Source: Candidatus Enterenecus stercoripullorum (lineage in GTDB: Bacteria > Bacillota > Clostridia > Oscillospirales > Oscillospiraceae). Taken from it: a DNA stretch of 59,954 nt. The notes under the pieces are model-generated. The model saw only the letters and a program-made list of their open reading frames with translations. It was not told the origin of the DNA and did not search any database. Position 1 is the stretch's first letter; every line of letters begins with the position of its first letter. Shown piece after piece: positions 10,542 through 19,461 of the stretch. The translations under genes and the position numbers were made by a program. The stretch is taken from positions 1 through 59,954 of the forward strand of contig DVKM01000029.1 of NCBI GenBank assembly GCA_018716015.1. Direction: 5' to 3'.

Positions 10542-11378
10542 TTATTTGCGCAGGAACAGCACGCCCAGAGTGTTGGGCCCGCAGTGGGCGGAGATGGTGC
10601 AGCCAGCCTGGCCCACAATGATCTCGTCAAAGCCGTACTGCGCCACCTGGTCGTGCACAGCGGCTACAGTCTCCGGCTTGCAGGCGGCGTGGATGATGAC
10701 GCACCGGTCCTTGCGGTAGTCGCCCGCATCCAGCTGGTCCCGGACATAGTCCAGCAGGACCTTGTCAAAGACGCCCCGGTACTTCTTGCCCACGGCCATC
10801 TTACCGTCGGACAGGACGATACAGGGCTTGAGCTTGAGCAGGTTGGCCCCCAGGGCCACCACGGAGGAGCAGCGGCCGCCTTTGGCCAGATAGTCCAGCC
10901 GGTCCACCACAAAGGTGGTGGCCACCTTGTCCATGAGACCGTTTACCATCTCCACAATGTCTGATGCCTTCTCTCCCCGCAGGGCGGCCTCGGCGGCCTC
11001 CACCACCAGCAGGCCCTGGCCCATGGTCAGGTTGCGGGAATCCACCACATAGACGTTGTCAAAGTCCTCGGCGGCGATGACGGCGTTCTGGTGGCAGGCG
11101 GAGAAGTTCTGGCCGATGTTGAAATGGATGACCGCCTCGTAATCCCTCGCGTACTTGTCGAAGACCTCCTGGTAGTCCACCACATTGACGGCGGCGGTGG
11201 TGGGCAGGCTGCCCCCTGCGGACACGTGGGCGAAGATATCCCCTGGGTGGATGTCCACGCCGTCCCGGCCGGTTTTCCCATCCTGAGTGACGTAAAGGGG
11301 GGTCAGGGTGATGTCATAGCGCTCCAACAATTCCGGGGTGAGATCACAGGTGCTGTCAGATGTAATTTTGATTGCCAT
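10542..11378 (-). CDS. DegV-family fatty-acid-binding protein
   Basis: MAIKITSDSTCDLTPELLERYDITLTPLYVTQDGKTGRDGVDI...; DYLAKGGRCSSVVALGANLLKLKPCIVLSDGKM. Confidence 0.95.
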   Translation of the reverse strand: MAIKITSDSTCDLTPELLERYDITLTPLYVTQDGKTGRDGVDIHPGDIFAHVSAGGSLPTTAAVNVVDYQEVFDKYARDYEAVIHFNIGQNFSACHQNAVIAAEDFDNVYVVDSRNLTMGQGLLVVEAAEAALRGEKASDIVEMVNGLMDKVATTFVVDRLDYLAKGGRCSSVVALGANLLKLKPCIVLSDGKMAVGKKYRGVFDKVLLDYVRDQLDAGDYRKDRCVIIHAACKPETVAAVHDQVAQYGFDEIIVGQAGCTISAHCGPNTLGVLFLRK

Positions 11379-11632
11379 GTAAAACCTCCATGCGCATCAG
11401 GCGCTGTGGGGAAAGGCCCGGCCTGTTCCCTCTTGTTTTCGCTACTTTGCGGCACACGGCATCGTGCCGCCAGGGACCAAAGCAACCGATCCAGGGATTT
11501 TTTGTGATCAGTTGCGTGCAAAATGGGGGAAATGGATCCCCTTGGCCCAGAATATTATATCAGGTTCCGGGGAAATTGCAACGGCATCTTTACCGGCCTG
11601 CCCACATAGTCTGACATGAGGTGGAGCTATGT

Positions 11633-12358
11633 ATGGTAGGCCGGATCCGATTCTATCAGGAAAAGGGAAGGGGAAGCGTGGGGGTGGAGTACCTGGGGGC
11701 GCTGACCTTGATAACGGCGGCGCTGTATGTGCCGCCGGGTCTGTCCCAGCGGCGCTTGAACCGCAGGTTGGCCAAGCTGGAGCGGCAGCTGGCAGGCATG
11801 GGCGTGGGACGGGTGGTGTTGCCAGAGGGATTCCCCTACGCAGACCGGCTGGGCAGGCTGCGGCCGGTGGACACCCTGGGCTTTTACCGGGCGGTGGCAG
11901 ATGTGCTGGCGCTGGAAGCTCTAAGCAGGGTCAGAGCGGATGTAGAGCAGGGGAGCGTGGCCCTGAGTGCGCCCTGGCTATGCCCGGAGCTGCGGCGGAC
12001 GGCCCAGCGGCTGTGTACCCAGGTGCGCGCCATCCGCATCGACGTGCCCCAGGAGGGGGAGGATTACGCCAGGTGGCTGCAGCGGCAGTACGGGCTGCCG
12101 GTGGTGCCCCGGTCGGGCCAGGTGGATGTGACTGTGGCCTTTGGCCCGGGGGAGCGGGCACAGGGATGGACGCTGCGGCTGTATGACCGGCCCCGGCTGG
12201 GCGGCCTGCGCCTATATGCCCGGGACCTGGAGCTGCCCCGGGACTGTAACCAGCAGCTGCTGGCTCTGCTCTGGGAGGGGGGAGCCGTCAGGCGGGAGGA
12301 CCTGTACGCCCTCCCAACCACGGCAGAAGAACCGCACCGGGAGGACCCCTTGCAATAA
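11633..12358 (+). CDS. Conserved hypothetical protein
   Basis: ATG preceded by GAGGTGG; long ORF on the coding strand; no recognised domain. Confidence 0.6.
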   Translation: MVGRIRFYQEKGRGSVGVEYLGALTLITAALYVPPGLSQRRLNRRLAKLERQLAGMGVGRVVLPEGFPYADRLGRLRPVDTLGFYRAVADVLALEALSRVRADVEQGSVALSAPWLCPELRRTAQRLCTQVRAIRIDVPQEGEDYARWLQRQYGLPVVPRSGQVDVTVAFGPGERAQGWTLRLYDRPRLGGLRLYARDLELPRDCNQQLLALLWEGGAVRREDLYALPTTAEEPHREDPLQ

Positions 12359-12378
12359 AACAGCAGCTGTGATATAAT
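12350..12378 (+). promoter_or_regulatory. Promoter upstream of yebC
   Basis: TTGCAA-17 bp-TATAAT. Confidence 0.75.
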
Positions 12379-12437
12379 ACCTCACGAATTTTTGCCCAAA
12401 CAAGAGATAACACCAGAACGAAGGGAACGATCATTCC

Positions 12438-13166
12438 ATGTCAGGACATTCCAAGTGGCATAATATTCAAAAGACCAAGGGGGCGGCGGACGCCAAGCGC
12501 TCTCAGATCTTCACCAAGATTGCCCGGGAGCTTATCGTGGCTGTGAAGACCGGCGGCAGCGGAGACCCCAATAACAACGCCCGTCTGGCCACCGTGGTGG
12601 CTAAGGCCCGGGCGGCCAATATGCCCAACGACAACATCAAGCGCACCATTGAGAAGGCCCTGGGCTCCGGCAACTCCAATGATTACGAGGCCATTACGTA
12701 CGAGGGATATGGGCCCAGCGGTGTGGCCGTCATCGTAGAGACGCTGACGGACAACCGTAACCGTACCGCCTCTGAGGTGCGCCATTACTTCGACAAGTTT
12801 GGCGGCAACCTGGGGGCCACCGGCTGCGTGTCCTGGTCCTTTGACCAGAAGGGCGTGCTGGTTATTGAGCGGGAGGACCTGGACGAGGACACTGCCATGA
12901 TGGACGCTCTGGACTGCGGCGCGGCCGATTTTGAGGCGGAGGACGAGTGCTTTACGGTGTATACCGCTCCAGAAGACTTTGCCGGGGTGCTGGCCGCCAT
13001 GGAGGGGAAGGGGTATACCTTCCTGTCCGCCAAGGTGGAGATGGTGCCCCAGAACTATGTGACCCTCACCGACCCCAAGGATGTGCAGAACATGGAGAAG
13101 CTCATCGACATGCTGGAAGAAAACGACGATGTGCAGAACGTCTACCATAACTGGGAGCAGAGCTGA
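12438..13166 (+). CDS. yebC: YebC/PmpR-family DNA-binding regulator
   Basis: MSGHSKWHNIQKTKGAADAKRSQIFTKIARELIVAVKTGGSGDPNNNARL... Confidence 0.98.
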   Translation: MSGHSKWHNIQKTKGAADAKRSQIFTKIARELIVAVKTGGSGDPNNNARLATVVAKARAANMPNDNIKRTIEKALGSGNSNDYEAITYEGYGPSGVAVIVETLTDNRNRTASEVRHYFDKFGGNLGATGCVSWSFDQKGVLVIEREDLDEDTAMMDALDCGAADFEAEDECFTVYTAPEDFAGVLAAMEGKGYTFLSAKVEMVPQNYVTLTDPKDVQNMEKLIDMLEENDDVQNVYHNWEQS

Positions 13167-13188
13167 GCAGGAAACAGAAACGAAACAG

Positions 13189-13223
13189 CCGGCAGGGGCC
13201 TTTTAAGGTCTCTGCCGGTTTTC
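13189..13223. terminator. Hairpin between convergent genes
   Basis: ccggcaggggcc-ttttaa-ggtctctgccgg tttt. Confidence 0.75.
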
Positions 13224-13239
13224 CATTGAACCGTTACCT

Positions 13240-14646
13240 TCAGTTTCTCAGCGGGTCTGCCTTCCAGTTGCGCACCAGGTGGTCAAAGATAATGGCAAAC
13301 AGGGTTGAGGTGGTGATCACGGCAATGGTGTCCGCGATGGGTTCGGCCAGGAATACTGCGGTGTCCTGGGAGATGGGAAGGATCCGGGGTAGCAGGAAGA
13401 TCAGGGGGACCAGGAGGATGATCTTGCGCAGCACGGCCAGGAACAGGCTGACCCCCGCCTTGCCCAGAGCCACAAAGGTTTGCTGGCAGGCCATTTGGAT
13501 GCCGAACAGAACGCTTGCGGCCATATAGACCCGCAGTGCGCCGCGGGTATAGAGGCCCAGGGTCCCGTCTGGGGGCGTAAAGATGCCAATGACCAGCTGG
13601 GGTATAAATTCGCAGATGGCCCATATCGCGGCGGCGTAGACCAGGCAGGTGATAAGCAGCACCCGGAAGGTTTTGACCACCCGGTCAATCTTGCCGGCCC
13701 CGAAATTGAAGCTGGTGATGGGCTGGGCGCCTTGGGTCAGGCCTTGCAGGGGCAGCATGGAAAACTGCATCACGCTGGACAGAATGGTCATGGCACCCAC
13801 CGCGGTATCGCTTCCATACAGCTGCAGCTGGATGTTGAAGCAGATGGAGATGACGCTCTCGGTCAGCTGCATGACAAAGGGAGACAGCCCCAGAGCGACG
13901 CTGGGCCACAGGATGCTGGCTGACGGGCGCAGGTTAGGAATTTTCAGGCGCAGATAGCTGCGGCGACTGCACAGAAACCAGACGGTGAAGGCCGCTGAGA
14001 TTGCCTGGGAAATGATGGTGGCCAGGGCGGCGCCCGCCACCCCCATTTCAAAGCCGAACATGAGAATGGGGTCCAGGATGATGTTGAGCACCGCGCCGAT
14101 GACCACGGTGAGCATGCCGGTGACGGTGTAGCCCTGGGCGTTGATGAAGGCGTTCAGCCCCAGGGAGAGCTGCACAAAGACGGTGCCCGCCAGGTAGATG
14201 CTGAAGTACTCCCAGGCGTAGCCGATAGTGGCCGGAGAAGCGCCGAACAGATCCAACAGCTGATACCCACAAACCAAGAAAACGGCGGTCAATACCATTC
14301 CCACCACAATAAGGGCGGCGGTACAGTTGCCCAGGATCTTCTCTGCGGTCTCCTGATCCCCCTTCCCCAGAAAGATGGAGGCCCGGGGGGCGCCACCCAT
14401 GGATACCAGATAGGCAAAGGCGGAGATGGCAGTGATGAGAGGGAAGCAGACCCCCACCCCGGTCAGGGCGGCCTCCCCGATGCCCTCCAGATGGCCGATG
14501 TACATACGGTCTACCATGTTATATAGGACGTTGATGACCTGGGCGATGATAGCCGGCACGGCCAGCCGGAACAAAAGCTGCCGGATGCTGCCAGTACCCA
14601 GATCAGGAGCGGCCTTTTGGGCAGGGGTGCTGTGGTGGGAACACAT
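13240..14646 (-). CDS. MATE-family efflux transporter
   Basis: GTGSIRQLLFRLAVPAIIAQVINVLYNMVDRMYIGHLEGIGEAALTGVGVCFPL; multi-TM; start set at an internal ATG behind GGAGG. Confidence 0.93.
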   Translation of the reverse strand: MCSHHSTPAQKAAPDLGTGSIRQLLFRLAVPAIIAQVINVLYNMVDRMYIGHLEGIGEAALTGVGVCFPLITAISAFAYLVSMGGAPRASIFLGKGDQETAEKILGNCTAALIVVGMVLTAVFLVCGYQLLDLFGASPATIGYAWEYFSIYLAGTVFVQLSLGLNAFINAQGYTVTGMLTVVIGAVLNIILDPILMFGFEMGVAGAALATIISQAISAAFTVWFLCSRRSYLRLKIPNLRPSASILWPSVALGLSPFVMQLTESVISICFNIQLQLYGSDTAVGAMTILSSVMQFSMLPLQGLTQGAQPITSFNFGAGKIDRVVKTFRVLLITCLVYAAAIWAICEFIPQLVIGIFTPPDGTLGLYTRGALRVYMAASVLFGIQMACQQTFVALGKAGVSLFLAVLRKIILLVPLIFLLPRILPISQDTAVFLAEPIADTIAVITTSTLFAIIFDHLVRNWKADPLRN

Positions 14647-14730
14647 GATGGGGAAATGCCTCCTTACGCTGTAGGCAGCCATGGGCCGCGATATGGGGAA
14701 ATGCGGGAAGAGATAGTAACGCATAAAAAA

Positions 14731-14758
14731 TCGGAGCAAGCAAAAAAGCTTGCTCCGA
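14731..14758. terminator. Host hairpin next to attL, likely original terminator of the tRNA-Ser operon
   Basis: tcggagcaagc-aaaaaa-gcttgctccga. Confidence 0.6.
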
Positions 14759-14760
14759 CG

Positions 14761-14822
14761 TGGCGCGGAAGGAGGGATTTGAACCCTCGCGCGGCTTTCA
14801 CCGCCTACTCCCTTAGCAGGGG
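14761..14822. repeat. attL: 62-bp copy of the 3' part of tRNA-Ser(GCU)
   Basis: tggcgcggaaggagggatttgaaccctcgcgcggctttcaccgcctactcccttagcagggg is identical to the tRNA 3' portion near 53603-53664. Confidence 0.95.
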
Positions 14823-14886
14823 CTTAAAAGCGCTGGAATTTCAACGGATACAGGCATTTTGCTTACTGTGCTGCTAACTATATTTT

Positions 14887-15981
14887 TCATTTGAGCGTGT
14901 TTACGGCTGCTACGGCATCTGCCGTGTCTGGATGGATATACCGCTGGGTCGTACTGAACTTAGTGTGTCTCATGACCTTCTGAATCACGCTAGGGGCCAC
15001 ATTGTTTCCAAGCGCCAGAGCCGTGGCGGTAGTGTGCCGGCAGGAATAGGGCGGAAGGTCCCGGACGCCAGCGCGCTGAAGCGCGGCGTGATACTCTTCA
15101 TAAAACGTCCAGCGGTTCATTCCGACCACATATTTTCTCCCGTTGCTGGTCTCAATCAGGTTTTGCAGGACTGGGGCCAACAGGTCAGGAAACACGATGG
15201 GCGTCTCCTTGCGCTTTTTGGTTTTCAATCCACAGCCTACGATCTCGTTTTTATCCCATTGTACCATATCCGGTTCAAACTGGCAGAGTTCGCCGGGCAT
15301 CATACCGGTATAGATCATCAGCAATACGCAGCCGATGATCCGGTCCCCTTTTTCGTATGCGTCCCACAGTTTATGCAGCTCGATCTCGGTGAAGGGCTGC
15401 AGCTCCTTCTCATCCAGCGGCGGGAGCCGAATGAACTGGGCCAGGTTTGTCCTGGCAGAGCCCTCGGCCACAGCCCTGGTGTAGAGATGGGACAGCAGGG
15501 TTTTCATGTCTTTCGCCGGATAGTAGGTCGGCGCCTTGTCATCAATGCAGTCCTGGAGCATGTTGATGGTGATCGCATCCATGCGCTTTCCGGCCAGCGG
15601 CTCCAGCTTATTCCATGCGATATTAAAGGCGGTCTGCTTGGATTTAGACAGGTCCAGCATATCACTTTTGCTCCAGCCTGTCCAGTAGTTGCGGAGCGTG
15701 GGGGACTCGACTTCCTCCACCGGCGCCGCCGCATAGGCCAGGGCCTCCCGCTTTGTGGCAAAGCCGCCCTTCCACTTCCGCTTCTGGTGGATCTTCTTCT
15801 CCTCGCCGTCTGGGTATATCTCCGTGGTCCAGACCGCCGTCCAGGTCCGCCCCCGCTTGATGGCGCAGCCCTGGCCGTTGCCCCGGGTGCGCCGGCTCCT
15901 GGCCGGGTTCTGCTCAGCTCCGCACTGACAACAGAACTTACTGTCGTCCGGTATTTCCGCATGGCACTTCCGGCACTTCAT
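14887..15981 (-). CDS. Tyrosine-type site-specific integrase with N-terminal zinc ribbon
   Basis: MKCRKCHAEIPDDSKFCCQCGAEQ ribbon; C-term YSCRHTTATALALGNNVAPSVIQKVMRHTKFSTTQRYIHPDT. Confidence 0.93.
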   Translation of the reverse strand: MKCRKCHAEIPDDSKFCCQCGAEQNPARSRRTRGNGQGCAIKRGRTWTAVWTTEIYPDGEEKKIHQKRKWKGGFATKREALAYAAAPVEEVESPTLRNYWTGWSKSDMLDLSKSKQTAFNIAWNKLEPLAGKRMDAITINMLQDCIDDKAPTYYPAKDMKTLLSHLYTRAVAEGSARTNLAQFIRLPPLDEKELQPFTEIELHKLWDAYEKGDRIIGCVLLMIYTGMMPGELCQFEPDMVQWDKNEIVGCGLKTKKRKETPIVFPDLLAPVLQNLIETSNGRKYVVGMNRWTFYEEYHAALQRAGVRDLPPYSCRHTTATALALGNNVAPSVIQKVMRHTKFSTTQRYIHPDTADAVAAVNTLK

Positions 15982-16140
15982 TGACTTTTTACCCCCATTC
16001 CGTTAAAATGGAAGGGCAGTATTGCCTGGCACGGTTTACTGCCCCGGGTCCCCCGCATCTGGTTGCCGCCGGAGGCGGGGGGTTCTTTTGCTCCCCTTTA
16101 CTATACGGAACATTCGTTCTACAAGCAAGCCTTTTTATAC

Positions 16141-16166
16141 CTCCCCCGGAAAATGATCCGGGGGAG
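16141..16166. terminator. Perfect 10-bp hairpin between integrase and minus-strand genes
   Basis: ctcccccgga-aaatga-tccgggggag. Confidence 0.65.
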
Positions 16167-16185
16167 GTTTTCGTGTTTTCGGGGG

Positions 16186-16212
16186 AAATCCGCAGACGTG
16201 TGCGGATTTGGG
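16186..16212. repeat. Prophage palindromic repeat copy 1
   Basis: aaatccgcagacgtgtgcggatttggg, directly after the stop of the minus-strand gene ending at 16213. Confidence 0.9.
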
Positions 16213-16479
16213 TCATTGGGCCTTCTTCAGCTCGGCCACGTCCCTGGACAGGGCGCGGATCGCTGTTTTCAGCAAGTCGATTTCTTCCTCCATCTGCTCC
16301 ACGCGGCTCTTGGGAGCCAGGGCCTCCAGCAGGGTTTCATGGCCCTCTGCCAGCAGCTTCAGCTGGGGGATCACAGCATTTTCCTGGGTTACGGCCACCT
16401 TGGTGAGGGTGGTCTGGACCTGAGACAACATCTCATCATGCTTGGACAGCAGATCTAAGATTTTTTCTTCGTTGGTCAT
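16213..16479 (-). CDS. Small coiled-coil hypothetical protein
   Basis: MTNEEKILDLLSKHDEMLSQVQTTLTKVAVTQENAVIPQLKLLAEGHETLLEAL...; located between integrase and repressor. Confidence 0.7.
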   Translation of the reverse strand: MTNEEKILDLLSKHDEMLSQVQTTLTKVAVTQENAVIPQLKLLAEGHETLLEALAPKSRVEQMEEEIDLLKTAIRALSRDVAELKKAQ

Positions 16480-16506
16480 GTGTATCTATCCTTTCTAGTG
16501 GATGGC

Positions 16507-16533
16507 AAATCCGCAGACGCATGCGGATTTGGG
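16507..16533. repeat. Prophage palindromic repeat copy 2
   Basis: aaatccgcagacgcatgcggatttggg, directly after the stop of the minus-strand gene ending at 16534. Confidence 0.9.
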
Positions 16534-17049
16534 TTAAAGCCCAAGAAGCTGCTTCTTCTTGGCGTCGTACTCCTCCTGGGTAATGGCTCCAGCATCCAGC
16601 AGCTGTTTGTACTTCATAATTTCATCTGCAGATGTGTTCCCTGGCTCAGCAGACAGCGTGGCTGCCTTTTCCTTTTCTGATAGCGCAGTTATTGCCCTTG
16701 TGGCCTCAGTAAGTAAATCATCTGCAAGCTGGTTTTGCTCTTGCAGCTCTGCTATTGATGCCGTTTTCAGCATAGAGGCAAGTTTTGTATCGGCATCGAC
16801 GGCACGTTGAAAGGCATCAAACCCTGCTCCAACAGAATTAGCATCTATCCCTGGTACTTTCCCCACCGAAGAGAACAGTTTTTCAATTTTACGCTGAAGC
16901 TCTGGTAAAACATGTTCATTTCTATAAAGGCCTTTATCTGATATAGATAACCTAATTTCCATATCTTTCTGAGCGCAATCAGGGCATAGCCCATGCTCAT
17001 TGACACGGAGGAAAAGGCCAGAAGCTCCACATTGTTTACAACGAGCCAT
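16534..17049 (-). CDS. Zinc-ribbon protein with C-terminal SHOCT-like domain
   Basis: MARCKQCGASGLFLRVNEHGLCPDC; C-term DEIMKYKQLLDAGAITQEEYDAKKKQLLGL. Confidence 0.75.
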   Translation of the reverse strand: MARCKQCGASGLFLRVNEHGLCPDCAQKDMEIRLSISDKGLYRNEHVLPELQRKIEKLFSSVGKVPGIDANSVGAGFDAFQRAVDADTKLASMLKTASIAELQEQNQLADDLLTEATRAITALSEKEKAATLSAEPGNTSADEIMKYKQLLDAGAITQEEYDAKKKQLLGL

Positions 17050-17080
17050 GATGTCCTCCTATTCTGCCTGGTAAGGTAAC

Positions 17081-17851
17081 TCAATACTTCGCGCGGAGCT
17101 CCACCACCCGGCCGATGACCCGGACGGGCAGGCGCTCCGCATCGGCGGCGCTGTAAAACTGCACATCGTGGACCGGGTTGGTGGGGATCAGAGAGATCCC
17201 ATCCGGCCCGTATTTTATTTTTTTGACGGTGGCGCTGTCCCCGTTGACCAGCACCACCACGGTGTCGCCGGTCTCGGCGCTGTCCTGCTTGCGGACGATG
17301 ACCACGTCGCCCTCCATCATCCGGGGCTCCATGCTGTCCCCCTTAATGCGGAGGCCGAAAAACTCCCCCGTGGCAGCCAGGGCGGCGTCGATCTCCTCAT
17401 AGTCCACGATATCTGTGATGGCCTCAATGGGGATGCCGGCAGCCACATCGCCCAGGACGGGAATGCGACGGCCACATTGCTGAGCCATTTTGATGAGGTG
17501 ATCCATTGATTGAACCGCAGCGTTGATAGTCTCATCCTGCGCCTCTATGACTCCTTGGTACAAATCGTTTAATTGCTGCGAGGTTTTGAGCTTTTTGCTT
17601 TCATCCGAGATATGCTTTTCTCCTTCTCCAGAGAACAGCCAAATTGGGGTAGTATGAAGAATATCGCTAATTGGTCCAAGCTTCCCAGAGAATGAGCTGC
17701 TTTTACCCTTCTTCCAATCAGTGACAGTTTGAGAAGATATGTTCAACATATCGGCAAAATCTTTTTGAGATATATTGGACTCTTTCAGCAGTTCAAAAAT
17801 TCTGCTTCGAATATCATCATAGCTATTTAGAAGTTTATCCAAAAATCTCAC
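17081..17851 (-). CDS. CI/LexA-like phage repressor (HTH plus S24 peptidase), GTG start
   Basis: HTH NISQKDFADMLNISSQTVTDWKKGK; VLGDVAAGIP cleavage-type site; GDSMEPRMMEGDVVIVRKQ; DSATVKKIKY. Confidence 0.93.
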   Translation of the reverse strand: MRFLDKLLNSYDDIRSRIFELLKESNISQKDFADMLNISSQTVTDWKKGKSSSFSGKLGPISDILHTTPIWLFSGEGEKHISDESKKLKTSQQLNDLYQGVIEAQDETINAAVQSMDHLIKMAQQCGRRIPVLGDVAAGIPIEAITDIVDYEEIDAALAATGEFFGLRIKGDSMEPRMMEGDVVIVRKQDSAETGDTVVVLVNGDSATVKKIKYGPDGISLIPTNPVHDVQFYSAADAERLPVRVIGRVVELRAKY

Positions 17852-17900
17852 CGTCCTGTTGTGCTAATCGCTAAAAATCAGAAAAACTCTTATAATAAGG

Positions 17901-17929
17901 TTGACATTCAGAAATTTTCTGATTATTAT
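17901..17929 (+). promoter_or_regulatory. Early phage promoter with operator palindrome in the spacer
   Basis: TTGACA (17901-17906), 17-bp spacer containing TCAGAAATTTTCTGA (17908-17922), TATTAT (17924-17929). Confidence 0.8.
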
Positions 17930-17991
17930 GACCTTATAACATAAGCCGAGCATATCACAAAAATAGACTTGGTGCAAGACAAAAGGTAAAC

Positions 17992-18174
17992 ATGGGGGAG
18001 GTGAAAGAGGTGAAGGTCACGTTCAAACTCAAAGGCGCCGAAGACCTGGATGCCTTAGTTGAAACATTGTATCGGCAGATCAATGAGATGCGAGCGACAC
18101 TGAACAAAATTGGGCAGGTAACGCTGGAACTGGAGGCTGAGGTAAATCAGCCGCCGGCAGATACCAGCGGCTGA
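17992..18174 (+). CDS. Small hypothetical phage protein
   Basis: First ORF after the early promoter; MGEVKEVKVTFKLKGAEDLDALVETLYRQINEM. Confidence 0.6.
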   Translation: MGEVKEVKVTFKLKGAEDLDALVETLYRQINEMRATLNKIGQVTLELEAEVNQPPADTSG

Positions 18175-18185
18175 TCAGGGAAGGT

Positions 18186-18401
18186 TTACACCGTGAATGC
18201 AACAGATATTTTCGCGTCATCCGGTATTATTTTCACCTGGACGCCGTCGGAAGGCAATAACTCTGTCGCGTCATGGAGGGTCGTATATTCGTCCAGAGGA
18301 AGAGGCTTATTGCAATTCGGGCATTTTCTTGGACGACGATTTTCGAGCCCTTCTTTGTTCAGTGTAAAGAAGCAACCGCAGGTGCATTTGATCAAAACCA
18401 T
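18186..18401 (-). CDS. Small zinc-ribbon protein
   Basis: MVLIKCTCGCFFTLNKEGLENRRPRKCPNCNKPLPL with CxC...CxxC; GGGGTGAAAC upstream on minus strand. Confidence 0.6.
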   Translation of the reverse strand: MVLIKCTCGCFFTLNKEGLENRRPRKCPNCNKPLPLDEYTTLHDATELLPSDGVQVKIIPDDAKISVAFTV

Positions 18402-18472
18402 TGTTTCACCCCCTTTCCGCCCACATTTTACCACGGGCAGGGAAGGGGGACAAGGAGGGAGGTGACAAATAC

Positions 18473-18679
18473 ATGATCATGCGGATCAAGGAGCTGCGGC
18501 TGGAGCGAGGCCTGGATCAGTACAGCTTGGCGTCTTTAATGGGGGTTCAGCAACCGGTAATATCCGGGTGGGAGAAGGAAATCTACCTCCCCAGAGCCCG
18601 GCAGCTTCCCCTCCTGGCCCGGGTGCTGAGCTGTTCCATCGACGAGCTGTTCACCCAGGAGCCCGAGGCGGCCAGCTGA
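18473..18679 (+). CDS. Cro-like HTH regulator
   Basis: MIMRIKELRLERGLDQYSLASLMGVQQPVISGWEKEIYLPRARQLPLLARVL; GGAGGTGA upstream. Confidence 0.85.
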   Translation: MIMRIKELRLERGLDQYSLASLMGVQQPVISGWEKEIYLPRARQLPLLARVLSCSIDELFTQEPEAAS

Positions 18680-18714
18680 TCCCCACACCATAAGCATACT
18701 ACCCCGAGGAGGTT

Positions 18715-19173
18715 TTGACCATGCAGGCAGACTGCAAAAACATCTATCAAAGAGCCCGGAAAGTTGCGGGCCTGACCCAGGAAAAAGCGGCGGAGATGAT
18801 GGGCATCTCGGTGCGCTCCCTGGCGGACTACGAGACGGGGGTGCGCATCCCGCCCAACGACACCGTGGAGCTGATGGTGATGGTGTACAACAGCCAGCTC
18901 CTGGCCACCCAGCACCTGCGCAACTCGGCGCAGTTTGCCCGGGACCTGCTCCCGGACATGGAAGGGATGCGGCTGCCGGAGTCGGTGCTGACCCTGGTGG
19001 ACGCCATCTATGACTTCGCTGACGACAAGCTGGATCGGGAGCTCATCGACATCGCCCGGGACGGCGTCATTGAGGCTGGGGAGCGGGCCCAGTTCGATCG
19101 AATTGTACATAAACTCAAAGAGATCATCGCCGCGGCCATGGCCGTGAGCTGCACGGAGGGATCAACATCATGA
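18715..19173 (+). CDS. HTH (XRE-type) phage protein
   Basis: NIYQRARKVAGLTQEKAAEMMGISVRSLADYETGVRIPPNDTVELM. Confidence 0.85.
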   Translation: MTMQADCKNIYQRARKVAGLTQEKAAEMMGISVRSLADYETGVRIPPNDTVELMVMVYNSQLLATQHLRNSAQFARDLLPDMEGMRLPESVLTLVDAIYDFADDKLDRELIDIARDGVIEAGERAQFDRIVHKLKEIIAAAMAVSCTEGSTS

Positions 19174-19385
19174 CATTGCCTGAACTCAAAGAACTGGATC
19201 GGGCTGTTATCACCCCGGCGATAGCCGCCGACCTGCTGGAGTGCGATCCGAATTGGATCAGGCAGGCGGCCCGGAAGCGCCCGGACCTGCTGCCATTCCC
19301 GGTGATGGTGGTCAAAAGCAGGGTTAAGATCCCGCGGCTGCCATTCATCAAATTCATAGAGGGAGGGAATCAGGATGAAGCATGA
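19170..19385 (+). CDS. Small HTH/excisionase-like protein
   Basis: VITPAIAADLLECDPNWIRQAARKRPDLLPFPVMVVKSRVKIPRLPFIKF. Confidence 0.6.
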   Translation: MTLPELKELDRAVITPAIAADLLECDPNWIRQAARKRPDLLPFPVMVVKSRVKIPRLPFIKFIEGGNQDEA

Positions 19386-19461
19386 CATCGTGAAAGTGAC
19401 CGGGGGAATTTCATTTCTCGCCCTGTTCCTGCTGCTGGGAGTCTCCCATGGGTGGGCGTAA
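19375..19461 (+). CDS. 28-aa hydrophobic small ORF
   Basis: MKHDIVKVTGGISFLALFLLLGVSHGWA, preceded by gagggagggaatcagg. Confidence 0.4.
   Translation: MKHDIVKVTGGISFLALFLLLGVSHGWA

Noticed and set aside
16186-16533. Palindromic repeats as intrinsic terminators
   Set aside because: No T-run in either direction, two copies lie within or at the end of coding sequence in an operon, and a separate terminator hairpin exists at 16141-16166.
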